A DNA stretch of 52,183 bases from Nocardia kruczakiae NBRC 101016 (GTDB taxonomy: Bacteria; Actinomycetota; Actinomycetes; Mycobacteriales; Mycobacteriaceae): the NCBI RefSeq assembly GCF_001612965.1, contig NZ_BDBL01000052.1, positions 1 through 52,183 on the forward strand. Direction: 5' to 3'. Positions 17,016 to 24,972 of this stretch are shown here, piece after piece; within the stretch, counting starts at the first letter, position 1, and the number at the start of each line of letters is the position of its first letter. The notes under the pieces are model-generated. The model had not been told where the DNA came from. It saw only the letters and a list, made by a program, of their open reading frames with translations, and did not search any database. The position numbers were made by a program, and so were the translations under genes.

Positions 17016-17543
17016 GTGTCCGAGGAACAGCGGCCGGGAGAACAGCTGCCGGCGCAACAGCGGTCGGGCTGCCCGATCAACGCCGCCATCGAGGTGGTCG
17101 GCGATCGGTGGACGATGCTGGTCGTGCGCGACATCATGTTCGGCGACCGCCGCCATTTCCGGCAGCTGCAATCACAGTCGGAAGAGGGCATCGCCTCCAA
17201 CATCCTCGCCGACCGGCTCAAAACCCTCGTCGACGCCGGACTGCTGACCCGCGACGAGGTCCGCCGCGGCCAGCGAGCCACCTACAGCCTCACCGAACCC
17301 GCCATCCAGCTCGTTCCGGTACTGGTCGCCCTCGCCTCCTGGGGGCTGCGACACCGTCCGACAACCCACGAACTGCGGGTCCGCGCGGAACTGCTCGAGG
17401 CGGGCGGCCCGCAGCTGTGGGCGGAATTCATGGACGAACTGCGCGAACGCCATCTCGGCATCGCACGCCCGGACACCGGCCGGCCGACCGCCACCCAACG
17501 CCTTGCCGAGGCATACGCGCAGGCGGTCGCCGCCGGCGAGTGA
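17016..17543 (+). CDS. HxlR family transcriptional regulator
   Basis: A 175-residue winged-helix regulator. GTG 17016 has GAGGAGG 6 bases upstream. Hallmarks of HxlR are present: CPINAAIEVVGDRWTMLVVRD (Cys near residue 20, then the conserved WT..VVRDI), RHFRQLQ, ASNILADRLKTLVDAGLLTR and the wing RRGQRATYSLTEPA. Members sense quinones, aldehydes or redox changes through the N-terminal Cys. No target gene is obvious: upstream is the VWA gene, downstream the convergent gcvP. A nearby inverted repeat suggests autoregulation. Confidence 0.9.
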   Translation: MSEEQRPGEQLPAQQRSGCPINAAIEVVGDRWTMLVVRDIMFGDRRHFRQLQSQSEEGIASNILADRLKTLVDAGLLTRDEVRRGQRATYSLTEPAIQLVPVLVALASWGLRHRPTTHELRVRAELLEAGGPQLWAEFMDELRERHLGIARPDTGRPTATQRLAEAYAQAVAAGE

Positions 17544-17565
17544 CCGCCCCGCGCTCGGCAGGTAC

Positions 17566-20379
17566 TCAGTCGGTGTACGCCTCGAGCGGCGGGCACGAGC
17601 ACACCAGGTTGCGATCACCGAACGCTCCGTCGATGCGCCGGACCGCCGGCCACACCTTGGCCCGCCCGGAGTGCACACCCAACGGGTAGACGGCGGTTTC
17701 CCGGCTGTACGGATAGTTCCAGTCGCCGACGAGGGCGGCCGCGGTATGCGGGGCGCCGCGCAACGGGCTCTGCTCGACCGGCCAGGTTCCGGCGGCAACC
17801 TCGTCGATCTCGCCCTTGATCGCGATCATCGCGTCGGCGAAAGCGTCCAGCTCGTCGAGGTTTTCGCTCTCGGTGGGCTCGACCATCAGCGTGCCGGCGA
17901 CCGGGAAGCTCATGGTCGGGGCGTGGAATCCGTAGTCGGCCAGGCGTTTCGCCACATCGTCGACGGTCACGCCGGTGCGCTTGGTGATCTCGCGCAGATC
18001 CAGGATGCACTCGTGGGCGACCATGCCGTTCTCGCCGGTGTAGAGCACCGGGAAATGCGGATCCAGCCGTCGCGCAAGGTAATTGGCCGAGGCGATCGCG
18101 GTCAGGGTGGCCCGGCGCAGGCCGTCGGCGCCCATCATCCGGATATAGGCCCAGGTGATCGGCAGGATCGAGGCCGACCCGTACCGCGCCGCCGACACCG
18201 CGTGCGAATCCAGCTGCAGCGGATCGCCCGGCAGATACGGCGCCAGATGTTCGCGCACCGCGACCGGACCGACACCGGGACCGCCGCCGCCGTGCGGAAT
18301 GCAGAAGGTCTTGTGCAGGTTCAGATGCGACACGTCACCGCCGAACCGTCCCGGACGGGCAAGTCCCACAAGGGCGTTCAGATTCGCGCCGTCGACGTAC
18401 ACCTGCCCGCCCGCATCGTGCACGAGCGCGCACAACTCGGCCACCTCGTGCTCGTACACGCCGTGGGTGGACGGATAGGTGATCATGATGCAGGCCAGCC
18501 GATCGGCGTGATCGGCGATCTTGGCTCGCAGATCGTCCAGATCGACGTCGCCGTTGTCCCGGCATTTCACGACCTCCACCCGCAGTCCGGCCATGGCCGC
18601 CGAGGCGGCGTTGGTGCCGTGCGCGCTGGAGGGAATCAAGCAGGTGTCGCGGTGGGTGTCGCCACGGTCGAGGTGATAACGGCGGATCGCGAGCAATCCC
18701 GCGTACTCACCCTGACTGCCGGCATTGGGCTGCAGACTCACCCGGTCGTAACCGGTCACCGCGGCCAGCCAATGCTCCAGATCCTCGATCACGCGCAGCA
18801 TCCCGGGCGTGTCCTCCACCGGCGCGTACGGATGCAGCCGCGCGAAACCGGGCCAGGTGATGGGTTCCATCTCGGCGGTGGCGTTGAGCTTCATGGTGCA
18901 CGAACCGAGCGGAATCATGCTGCGGTCCAAGGCGATATCCTTGTCCGACAGCTGCCGCAGATACCGCAACATCGCGGTTTCGGTGTGATAACGGGTGAAC
19001 GCCGGATGGGTCAGATAGGCCGAGGTCCGGGTCTCGATCGAGGGCAGCACGGCCGTCTCCGGCACACCGTCGGCGCCGAAGCACTCCAGCACGATCGCGA
19101 CCTGCGCCTCGGTCGTCGCCTCGTCGCAGGCCACCGAGACGTGATCGGCGTCGACCAGGCGCAGATTGATCCCGCGTCCCTTCGCCTTGGCGACCACGGC
19201 CTCGGCTCCGCCGGGCACCGAGACCAGCACGGTGTCGAAGAAGCGTTCGTGCACGACCGCGTCGCCGAGCCCGGTGGCGAGCCGCTCGGCATGGCCGTGC
19301 ACCCGCCGCGCGATCGCGCGCAGCCCGTCGGCGCCGTGATAGGAGGCGTACATCGCGGCCACGATCGCCAGCAGCACCTGCGCGGTGCAGATGTTCGAGG
19401 TCGCCTTCTCACGGCGGATGTGCTGTTCGCGGGTCTGCAGTGCGAGCCGGTAGGCGCGGTCGCCGTCGGCGTCCACCGAGACGCCGACCAGGCGGCCGGG
19501 CAGTTGCCGCGCATGCGCTGTGCGCACCGCGAGATATCCAGCGTGCGGACCGCCGAAGCCGAGCGGGACACCGAATCGCTGCGTGGTGCCGAAGCAGACA
19601 TCGGCGCCCTGTTCCCCGGGCGGGGTGATCAGCGTCAGCGCCAGCAGGTCGGCGCCGACCGCGACCAGCGCACCCCGATCGTGCGCCGCGGCGATCACCG
19701 CGGCCGGATCCGCGATGCGACCGGACGCGCCCGGCGTCTGCAGGACGACCCCGAAGAAGTCGCCCTCCGGCAGCTCGCCGGAACTCAGATCCGCCTCGAC
19801 CAGGGTGATGCCGAGCGGTTCGGCCCGGGTGGTCAGCACGGTGCGGGTCTGCGGGAAGAGGTCCGCATCGACGAGCAGTCGCTGCGAGGTGCTCTTGCGG
19901 TTGGCGCGCTGCAGCAGCGTCATCGCCTCGGCGGCGGCGGTCGCCTCGTCCAGCATGGAGGCGTTGGCCACCTCCATCCCGGTCAGATCGGAGACCATGG
20001 TCTGGAAGTTCAGCAGCGCCTCGAGCCGGCCCTGGCTGATCTCGGGCTGATACGGCGTGTAGGCGGTGTACCAGGCAGGGTTTTCCAGCAGATTGCGGAC
20101 CAGCACCGGCGGGGTCAGGGTGTCGTAGTAACCGAGGCCGATCATCGACGTGGCGACGGTGTTCGAATGTGCCAGCGCCGCAAGCTCGGTCAGCGCGTCG
20201 TGTTCGGAGACCGCGGGCGGCAGCACGTCCAGCCCGGTCTCGCCGGCGGCGTCCAGAATGCTCGCGGGAACGGCGCGGGCGGCGAGTTCGTCCATCGACC
20301 CGACGCCGACGGTATCGAGGATCCGATCGAGTTCGGTGGTGTCGGGTCCGATGTGGCGGTCGGCGAAACTACGGGTCAC
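17566..20379 (-). CDS. gcvP: glycine dehydrogenase (decarboxylating), P protein
   Basis: The P protein of the glycine cleavage system: a PLP enzyme that decarboxylates glycine and passes the aminomethyl group to lipoyl-GcvH. It is a fused single-chain form of 937 residues. The start GTG 20379 is set by GGAG 5 bases upstream and by the canonical N-terminus FADRHIGPD; a longer frame would run into the riboswitch. The N-half has EISQGRLEALLNFQTMVSDL; the PLP lysine is near residue 690 in HLNLHKTFCIPHGGGGPG. A tandem glycine riboswitch precedes it. GcvH lies 3.3 kb away on the same strand; no gcvT is in the window. Confidence 0.97.
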   Translation of the reverse strand: MTRSFADRHIGPDTTELDRILDTVGVGSMDELAARAVPASILDAAGETGLDVLPPAVSEHDALTELAALAHSNTVATSMIGLGYYDTLTPPVLVRNLLENPAWYTAYTPYQPEISQGRLEALLNFQTMVSDLTGMEVANASMLDEATAAAEAMTLLQRANRKSTSQRLLVDADLFPQTRTVLTTRAEPLGITLVEADLSSGELPEGDFFGVVLQTPGASGRIADPAAVIAAAHDRGALVAVGADLLALTLITPPGEQGADVCFGTTQRFGVPLGFGGPHAGYLAVRTAHARQLPGRLVGVSVDADGDRAYRLALQTREQHIRREKATSNICTAQVLLAIVAAMYASYHGADGLRAIARRVHGHAERLATGLGDAVVHERFFDTVLVSVPGGAEAVVAKAKGRGINLRLVDADHVSVACDEATTEAQVAIVLECFGADGVPETAVLPSIETRTSAYLTHPAFTRYHTETAMLRYLRQLSDKDIALDRSMIPLGSCTMKLNATAEMEPITWPGFARLHPYAPVEDTPGMLRVIEDLEHWLAAVTGYDRVSLQPNAGSQGEYAGLLAIRRYHLDRGDTHRDTCLIPSSAHGTNAASAAMAGLRVEVVKCRDNGDVDLDDLRAKIADHADRLACIMITYPSTHGVYEHEVAELCALVHDAGGQVYVDGANLNALVGLARPGRFGGDVSHLNLHKTFCIPHGGGGPGVGPVAVREHLAPYLPGDPLQLDSHAVSAARYGSASILPITWAYIRMMGADGLRRATLTAIASANYLARRLDPHFPVLYTGENGMVAHECILDLREITKRTGVTVDDVAKRLADYGFHAPTMSFPVAGTLMVEPTESENLDELDAFADAMIAIKGEIDEVAAGTWPVEQSPLRGAPHTAAALVGDWNYPYSRETAVYPLGVHSGRAKVWPAVRRIDGAFGDRNLVCSCPPLEAYTD

Positions 20380-20440
20380 GGCAGCTCCAAGGCTCGGGCG
20401 GGTCGACCGGCACCCCGGGTGCCACCGTCGACGACTGTCG

Positions 20441-20645
20441 GCCCTCCCCCTCTGTCGTGGCGCCTGAGAGATTCGGGGTCGCGCGCGATCCCTTTCCCCA
20501 TGGGCGGGCGGCCCGCATTGTGTGCGGCCGCCGCTTTCCAGAGGCGTCGAACTCCGTACGGTCCCTGATGCCTGAGAGATTGACGGGGAGGTGCTGCTCC
20601 TTCGGCGTCCGGGACGAACCCGGAACTCTCCCGCACGGCGGCGAC
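20441..20645 (-). promoter_or_regulatory. tandem glycine riboswitch of gcvP
   Basis: Read on the minus strand, two aptamers of the gcvT type follow each other. The first runs from GGGAGAGTTCCGGG (near 20632) through CGCCGAAGGAGCA and CTCCCCG to AATCTCTCAGGCA (20570-20582). The second starts at CTCTGGAAAG (near 20543), has GGGGAAAGGG, and ends with GAATCTCTCAGGCGCC (20461-20476) and AGAGGGGGAGG. The doubled ATCTCTCAGGC is diagnostic of the glycine class. In the known class glycine binding turns on glycine cleavage genes. The gcvP start is about 60 bases downstream. Confidence 0.93.
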
Positions 20646-20735
20646 GCACCCTCAGTCTAAGCGGTGCGCGGTGAACGCCATGTTTCCGACCCAGCTCAGC
20701 GCGCAGTCGGCTCCGTCACATTCGGCGCGAGACGC

Positions 20736-21326
20736 TTATCCGGTCTTGCGGTTCTCGCGGGCCTTGCGGCGGTAGGCCAGTTCGTCCTCGGGCCGGTCAC
20801 TCGCCTCATGCGTTTCGGCGCGTTCGGCCGGGAAGTTGGCGATCGCGCCGGTCAGCTCGCGCATGGCTCCGCTGACGGCGATACCGAACACACCCTGCCC
20901 GCCCTGCAGTAAATCGACGACCTCTTCCGGGGAGGAACATTCGTAGACGGTGGTGCCGTCGGAGAACAGCGTGATCCCGGCCAGATCCTCGACCCCCCGG
21001 CTGCGCAGATGATCGACGGCGATACGGATGTTCTGCAGGGAGATGCCGGCGTCGAGCAGCCGCTTCACGATCTTGAGGACCAGGATGTCCTTGAAGGAGT
21101 ACAGACGCTGGCTGCCGGAACCGGTGGCGCTGCGGATCGAGGGGACGACGAGCCCGGTGCGGGCCCAGTAGTCGAGCTGCCGGTAGGTGATACCGGCCAC
21201 CTGGCATGCGCTGGGAACGCGGTAACCGACCAGCTCGTCGGGCACCGTGTCGTCAGGGAACAGCCCTGGCTGCACGACCGCGGTGGGCCGCGGGTCGGGT
21301 GCTGGTTGCTGCGGTCGGTCTCCCAC
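20736..21326 (-). CDS. MerR family regulator (Rv1830-like, ResR type)
   Basis: A 196-residue MerR-type regulator with the HTH at about residues 35-105: VPSACQVAGITYRQLDYWAR, TGLVVPSIR, RLYSFKDILVLKIVKRLLDA. The C-terminal part (GTTVYECSSPEEVVDLLQGG) is that of actinobacterial Rv1830, named ResR or McdR in mycobacteria and tied to growth/division control and antibiotic resilience; carrying that role here is inference. Its place between gcvP and a DUF151 gene equals that of Rv1830. Transcription runs toward the gcvP riboswitch, 356 bases before the gcvP start. Confidence 0.88.
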   Translation of the reverse strand: MGDRPQQPAPDPRPTAVVQPGLFPDDTVPDELVGYRVPSACQVAGITYRQLDYWARTGLVVPSIRSATGSGSQRLYSFKDILVLKIVKRLLDAGISLQNIRIAVDHLRSRGVEDLAGITLFSDGTTVYECSSPEEVVDLLQGGQGVFGIAVSGAMRELTGAIANFPAERAETHEASDRPEDELAYRRKARENRKTG

Positions 21327-21530
21327 TGCTACTCCCTCACTGCATCGCCGAAGAAGAACAACGGCCTAACTGTCGAGGCTACTCTGTCGATTGTCTCGGC
21401 AGCACGGGCATGGAGCCAAACTCCGCGTGCGGCGTGTTTCTCACCCTCTACGTGAGGTATAGAGCACAGTCCAAGATCATCTCACCCCCCCACAAGGCGG
21501 CCGATGATCCAGCCGGACGCTTCCGAACAA

Positions 21531-21579
21531 CTCAGCTGTCGGTGGCCTCGAAACAGCTCAGCTGTCGGTGGCCTTGAAA
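21531..21579. repeat. imperfect 26-bp tandem duplication at the DUF151 gene end
   Basis: The stretch 21531-21553 recurs at 21557-21579 with one change. The downstream (plus-strand second) copy holds the actual stop codon of the minus-strand gene; the other is non-coding. Confidence 0.75.
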
Positions 21580-22031
21580 TCGTCCGGTGACACCGACTCG
21601 AGGAACTCCTTGAACTTCTCCACCTCGTCCTCGCGTTCGTCGGGCATCACCAGCCCGGCTTCCTCGAGGACCGGCTCCTCCGCGTAGATCGGGCAACCGA
21701 CCCGCAAGGCGATAGCTATCGAATCCGACGGACGTGCGGAGATCCGCACGTCGTTGTCGAAGACGAGGTCGGCGTAGAAGGTTCCCTCCTGCAAATCCAC
21801 GATTCGCACCTCTTTCAAGGTGTGGCCGAGGTCGTGGATCAAGATCTTGATCAGGTCGTGGGTCAGGGGCCGGATCGGGGTCACCCCCTCCTGCTCTAGC
21901 ACGATGGCGGTCGCCTCGGCCTGACCGATCCAAATGGGCAGATAACGGTCGCCCGACTCTTCACGCAGCAGCAACACGGGCTGGTTCTGGGGCTGCTCGA
22001 CCCGGATGCCGATCACACGCATTTCACTCAT
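21558..22031 (-). CDS. DUF151 bifunctional nuclease family protein (Rv1829-like)
   Basis: A 157-residue protein starting MSEMRVIGIRVEQPQNQPVL, with RYLPIWIGQAEATAIVLEQ, RPLTHDLIKILIHDLGHTL and ARPSDSIAIALRVGCPIYAEE. All are signatures of the DUF151 (bifunctional nuclease) domain, and the sequence follows Rv1829 closely as I recall it. Plant and bacterial members have reported RNase/DNase activity; the cellular role in actinobacteria is not settled. The C-terminal tail is acidic. It sits between two MerR genes on the same strand, an arrangement kept in mycobacteria. Confidence 0.9.
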   Translation of the reverse strand: MSEMRVIGIRVEQPQNQPVLLLREESGDRYLPIWIGQAEATAIVLEQEGVTPIRPLTHDLIKILIHDLGHTLKEVRIVDLQEGTFYADLVFDNDVRISARPSDSIAIALRVGCPIYAEEPVLEEAGLVMPDEREDEVEKFKEFLESVSPDDFKATDS

Positions 22032-22110
22032 CGCACTGGCCTCCCATACTCGCCGGCCGCCCGCACGAGCCCAGCTGGGCAGGCCGTATCACCGAGTCTA
22101 GGCGAAGAAT

Positions 22111-22917
22111 TCAGCCGCCGAGGGAAGCCCGCACCGACGTCTTCACCAAGCTGGTATGCAGCGTCAGCGACAGCGCCGCCAACTCGCGTACCGTCTCCTC
22201 CGCGCGGGCCCGGGCGTCGGCGTCGCGACTCTTGGCTATCGGCGCGGCGATCTGCGCGATCATCGCCGCCTCCCGGTCCGCTGCCAGCTTGAACGCCCGC
22301 AGATGCCGTGCCTCCAAACCGAATTCGCTCATCGCCTGGGCGGTGCGAGCCAAGGTGACGGCCTCGGCGTCGAAGAATCCGGCAGCGCCGGGCGTGATGA
22401 GCCCGGCGCGAATCAGTTCGGTGAGAAATTTCTCATCTATCCCCGCCTGCTCCAGCAGATCGGCACGCGTGACCCGGATTTCGTGATCGAGACGCAATTC
22501 GTCCGGCGACACCTCACCGGGCACCACGCCCAGCCGCCGGGGCGCCGCGGGGGTGCCCACCGTGCGGGTGGTCTCGGGCGCACGCCCCGAGCCGTCCACA
22601 CCGGCGCCGTCGGCCCGGGCCCGCGCTTCACGCACACCCAGGGTCGCCGCGCCGCGGTCGATCGCTTCGAGTTGCTCCTTGATCACCTTCAGCGGCAGAT
22701 ACTGATCCCGCTGCGCGGTCAGCACGAATTTCAGCCGCTCGACATCGGCGACCGAGAATCTGCGGTATCCCGAAGGCGTGCGCTCCGGGCGGATCAGCCC
22801 CTCGGATTCGAGGAAGCGGATCTTGGAAATGGTGATGTCCGGAAAATCCGGACGCAGCAGGTCCAGCACGGAGCCGATCGACATTCCTCCGCGTGTCCAT
22901 TGCGCTGCGCCAGTCAT
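22111..22917 (-). CDS. MerR family regulator (Rv1828-like)
   Basis: 268 residues. The N-terminal MerR domain (about 12-85) is complete: MSIGSVLDLLRPDFPDITIS, KIRFLESEGLIRPERTPSGY, RRFSVADVERLKFVLTAQRD, YLPLKVIKEQLEAID. A long C-terminal domain (LRLDHEIRVTRADLLEQAGI, LITPGAAGFFDAEAVTLART) is typical of Rv1828, a MerR-like protein described as SufR-unrelated and without a metal site; no Cys cluster for metal sensing is visible. It lies 22 bases downstream of the GarA stop in the conserved GarA-MerR-DUF151-MerR series. Confidence 0.9.
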   Translation of the reverse strand: MTGAAQWTRGGMSIGSVLDLLRPDFPDITISKIRFLESEGLIRPERTPSGYRRFSVADVERLKFVLTAQRDQYLPLKVIKEQLEAIDRGAATLGVREARARADGAGVDGSGRAPETTRTVGTPAAPRRLGVVPGEVSPDELRLDHEIRVTRADLLEQAGIDEKFLTELIRAGLITPGAAGFFDAEAVTLARTAQAMSEFGLEARHLRAFKLAADREAAMIAQIAAPIAKSRDADARARAEETVRELAALSLTLHTSLVKTSVRASLGG

Positions 22918-22939
22918 CAGTTGGAATCCGCCTCGGCCG

Positions 22940-23410
22940 TTATGCGCTCGGCTCGTTGACCTGCGGCCGCGGTCCGGTCAGGAAGACCAGCCGGAACTTG
23001 CCGATCTGCACCTCGTCACCATTCTGCAGCTCCGAGGAATCCACCGGCTCGCGGTTGACGTAGGTGCCGTTCAGGCTGCCCACGTCGACGACCTGGAAGG
23101 TGTCCTCGTCCTGCCGGAACTCCGCGTGCCGACGGGACACGGTGACATCGTCGAGAAAGATGTCGCTGTCGGGGTGACGGCCCGCCGACGTGGTGGGCTG
23201 ATCCAACAGGAACCGCGACCCCGCGTTGGGACCGCGCTTGACCACCAGCAGGGCGGCACCCGCGGGCAGCCCCTCGACCCCTTGCACCGGCTGTTCGCCG
23301 GTCTGCTCACCGGAGCGCGACGCGTCGACCTCGTTGAGGAAGTCAGCGCGGAACACCGAAGTCGTTTCGGCCGCGCTCTCCCCGTATCCCGGGTCTTTGT
23401 TCTCGCTCAC
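22940..23410 (-). CDS. garA: GarA, FHA-domain regulator of glutamate/TCA flux
   Basis: 156 residues from GTG 23410 (VSENKDPGYGESAAET); a longer frame upstream lacks homology. The ETTSVF motif at residues 15-20 is the site phosphorylated by PknB/PknG in mycobacterial GarA. The FHA domain spans about 55-140 with GRHPDSDIFLDDVTVSRRHA and GSLNGTYVNREPV. Unphosphorylated GarA inhibits 2-oxoglutarate decarboxylase/dehydrogenase and NAD-glutamate dehydrogenase and activates glutamate synthase; phosphorylation makes the FHA domain bind its own tail and stops this. All needed residues are present. Confidence 0.95.
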   Translation of the reverse strand: MSENKDPGYGESAAETTSVFRADFLNEVDASRSGEQTGEQPVQGVEGLPAGAALLVVKRGPNAGSRFLLDQPTTSAGRHPDSDIFLDDVTVSRRHAEFRQDEDTFQVVDVGSLNGTYVNREPVDSSELQNGDEVQIGKFRLVFLTGPRPQVNEPSA

Positions 23411-23630
23411 CCTTGCTCTCCTCCTCGAACCGATTTTCCGTACCGGTATCCGGCGCCAATTCCGAGCGCACTGCCCTCGACCGTCGCCACCCATCGCGAC
23501 CGGCTGTCGCGCTGTCAGGTGTCACCGGCAAGTTCCGGCAGAGTTCCCGGCACCGGCCGCCGGCACATCTGTTGGCATTGACCGTACCCTGCTGGGCCGC
23601 ACCCGTGCAGGTAGAACTGGGAAGGCTGAC

Positions 23631-24029
23631 TCAGCCCTCGATAACTCCTTGGTAACCTGCGGCATCGAGCAATGCACCGAGGGCGGTTTCGAGTGCCTCG
23701 GCGTCATCGATCTGCAGCTCGAACATCCAGCCGTCACCGTAGGGGTCGGTATTCAACGACTCCGGCTCGGAGTCGAGATTCTCGTTCGCCGCAACGACTT
23801 TCGCGTTCAGCGGGGCGTAGATCTCCGAGACGCTCTTGGTCGATTCGACCTCGGCGATCGCCTCGCCGGCAGACACCACGGTGTCGACCGCCGGCAGCTG
23901 CACGAACACCACATCACCGAGCTGCGACTGGGCGTAGTCGGTGATACCGACCCGGACACGATTGGGCGCGATGCGCTGCACCCATTCGTGTTCCTCGGTG
24001 TAGCGAAGGTCCTCGGGAAGGTTGGTCAC
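23631..24029 (-). CDS. gcvH: glycine cleavage system H protein
   Basis: The lipoyl carrier of the glycine cleavage system, 132 residues from GTG 24029 (VTNLPEDLRYTEEHEWVQ), with GAGAGG upstream. Lys65 in VESTKSVSEIYAP is the lipoylation site, and GDVVFVQLPAVDTVV plus NTDPYGDGWMFELQ are family-typical. It shuttles the aminomethyl group between P, T and L proteins. It lacks its own riboswitch here. It lies upstream of garA (220-base gap) as in M. tuberculosis (Rv1826-Rv1827). Confidence 0.96.
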   Translation of the reverse strand: MTNLPEDLRYTEEHEWVQRIAPNRVRVGITDYAQSQLGDVVFVQLPAVDTVVSAGEAIAEVESTKSVSEIYAPLNAKVVAANENLDSEPESLNTDPYGDGWMFELQIDDAEALETALGALLDAAGYQGVIEG

Positions 24030-24130
24030 AGGCTGATTCCTCTCACGGGGCGTCCTTTCACGGGCGTCGGCCAACCGGCGTTCGGCACAACTCTATCGAC
24101 CCGGACCGACACGGCGGATCGCCACACCCG

Positions 24131-24808
24131 CTACGAAGTTGCTCGCGGCGCAACAGGTATGGTTCGTGCGACCGCGAAGGCCTTGCGCAGATACAGCAGA
24201 CCCGTCCACACGTAGACCGCGGTTCCCCACCACAGCAGCGCCCAGCCGAACGCCCGGCCGAAACCGGCGGCCGCCCAATCCATCTGGCCCGCCAGCAACC
24301 ACGGCAGCGCCGACATCAGCGCGAAAGTGGCGGCCTTGCCGAGGTAGATGACCTCCGGCGGATCGAGGTTGCGGCGGCGATAGATCGGCAGCGTCGCGCT
24401 CAGGATCAGGTCGCGTCCGATCAGCACGACCACGAACGGCCACGGCAGGATCCCGCGCACCAGCAGACCGAGCACGGTCGCGATGAGGTACAACCGGTCC
24501 ACCAACGGGTCCAGCAGGGCGCCCAGCCGCGAGTACTGGTCGAGCAGCCGGGCCAGTTTGCCGTCGAGGTAGTCGGTGACGCCGCTGGCGACCAGGAGCG
24601 CGAACGCCCAGCCGTCGGCATGCAGGACCAGCAACAGCCACAGGAAGACCGGCACACCGATCAGCCGCAGCACACTCAGCACGTTCGGCACGGTGAGAAT
24701 GCGATCGGTCTCCGTGCCGGCCGCGACGGGTGCGGGTTCGCGCGCGGGCCCCGAACGCTCGGAGGCCTGATGGTCGGGGCCGGACCCGCCGGCCGGTCGG
24801 TTGCTCAC
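24131..24808 (-). CDS. CDP-alcohol phosphatidyltransferase (PgsA2-like)
   Basis: An integral membrane enzyme of 225 residues, start GTG 24808. The CDP-alcohol phosphotransferase motif D-x2-DG-x2-AR-x8-G-x3-D-x3-D is complete in DYLDGKLARLLDQYSRLG followed by ALLDPLVD. Five or six hydrophobic segments surround it. The polar N-terminal tail (about 37 residues) precedes VPNVLSVLRLIGVPVF, the usual family start. It makes a phospholipid from a CDP-diacylglycerol and an alcohol; the acceptor (glycerol phosphate or other) cannot be read from sequence. Position next to gcvH corresponds to Rv1822 pgsA2, but the DUF881 genes found between them in M. tuberculosis are missing. Confidence 0.85.
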   Translation of the reverse strand: MSNRPAGGSGPDHQASERSGPAREPAPVAAGTETDRILTVPNVLSVLRLIGVPVFLWLLLVLHADGWAFALLVASGVTDYLDGKLARLLDQYSRLGALLDPLVDRLYLIATVLGLLVRGILPWPFVVVLIGRDLILSATLPIYRRRNLDPPEVIYLGKAATFALMSALPWLLAGQMDWAAAGFGRAFGWALLWWGTAVYVWTGLLYLRKAFAVARTIPVAPRATS

Positions 24809-24921
24809 GCCTGTTGCTTACCCGAACCGATCGCGCCGCGCCATTCGGGCACGCCGCGACGGGTGCGGCGGCACGATAGGTTTATCAGTCGCATCCGGCC
24901 GGGTGGCACACTAGCGACTGA

Positions 24922-24950
24922 CACAATGAGTCGTAAATCGTTTCATTGTG
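24922..24950. promoter_or_regulatory. inverted repeat before the ChoD-like gene
   Basis: CACAATGA and TCATTGTG are perfect 8-bp arms with a 13-base AT-rich spacer, ending 22 bases before ATG 24973. The AT content stands out from the surroundings. It is a probable repressor site overlapping the promoter; the regulator is unknown. Confidence 0.45.
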
Positions 24951-24972
24951 AATGCGGTGACGAGAGGAAGAC

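Noticed and set aside
17503..20568. 1021-codon open frame antisense to gcvP
   Set aside because: A consequence of C/G-ending codons of gcvP on the other strand; composition is unlike a protein and it runs through the riboswitch.
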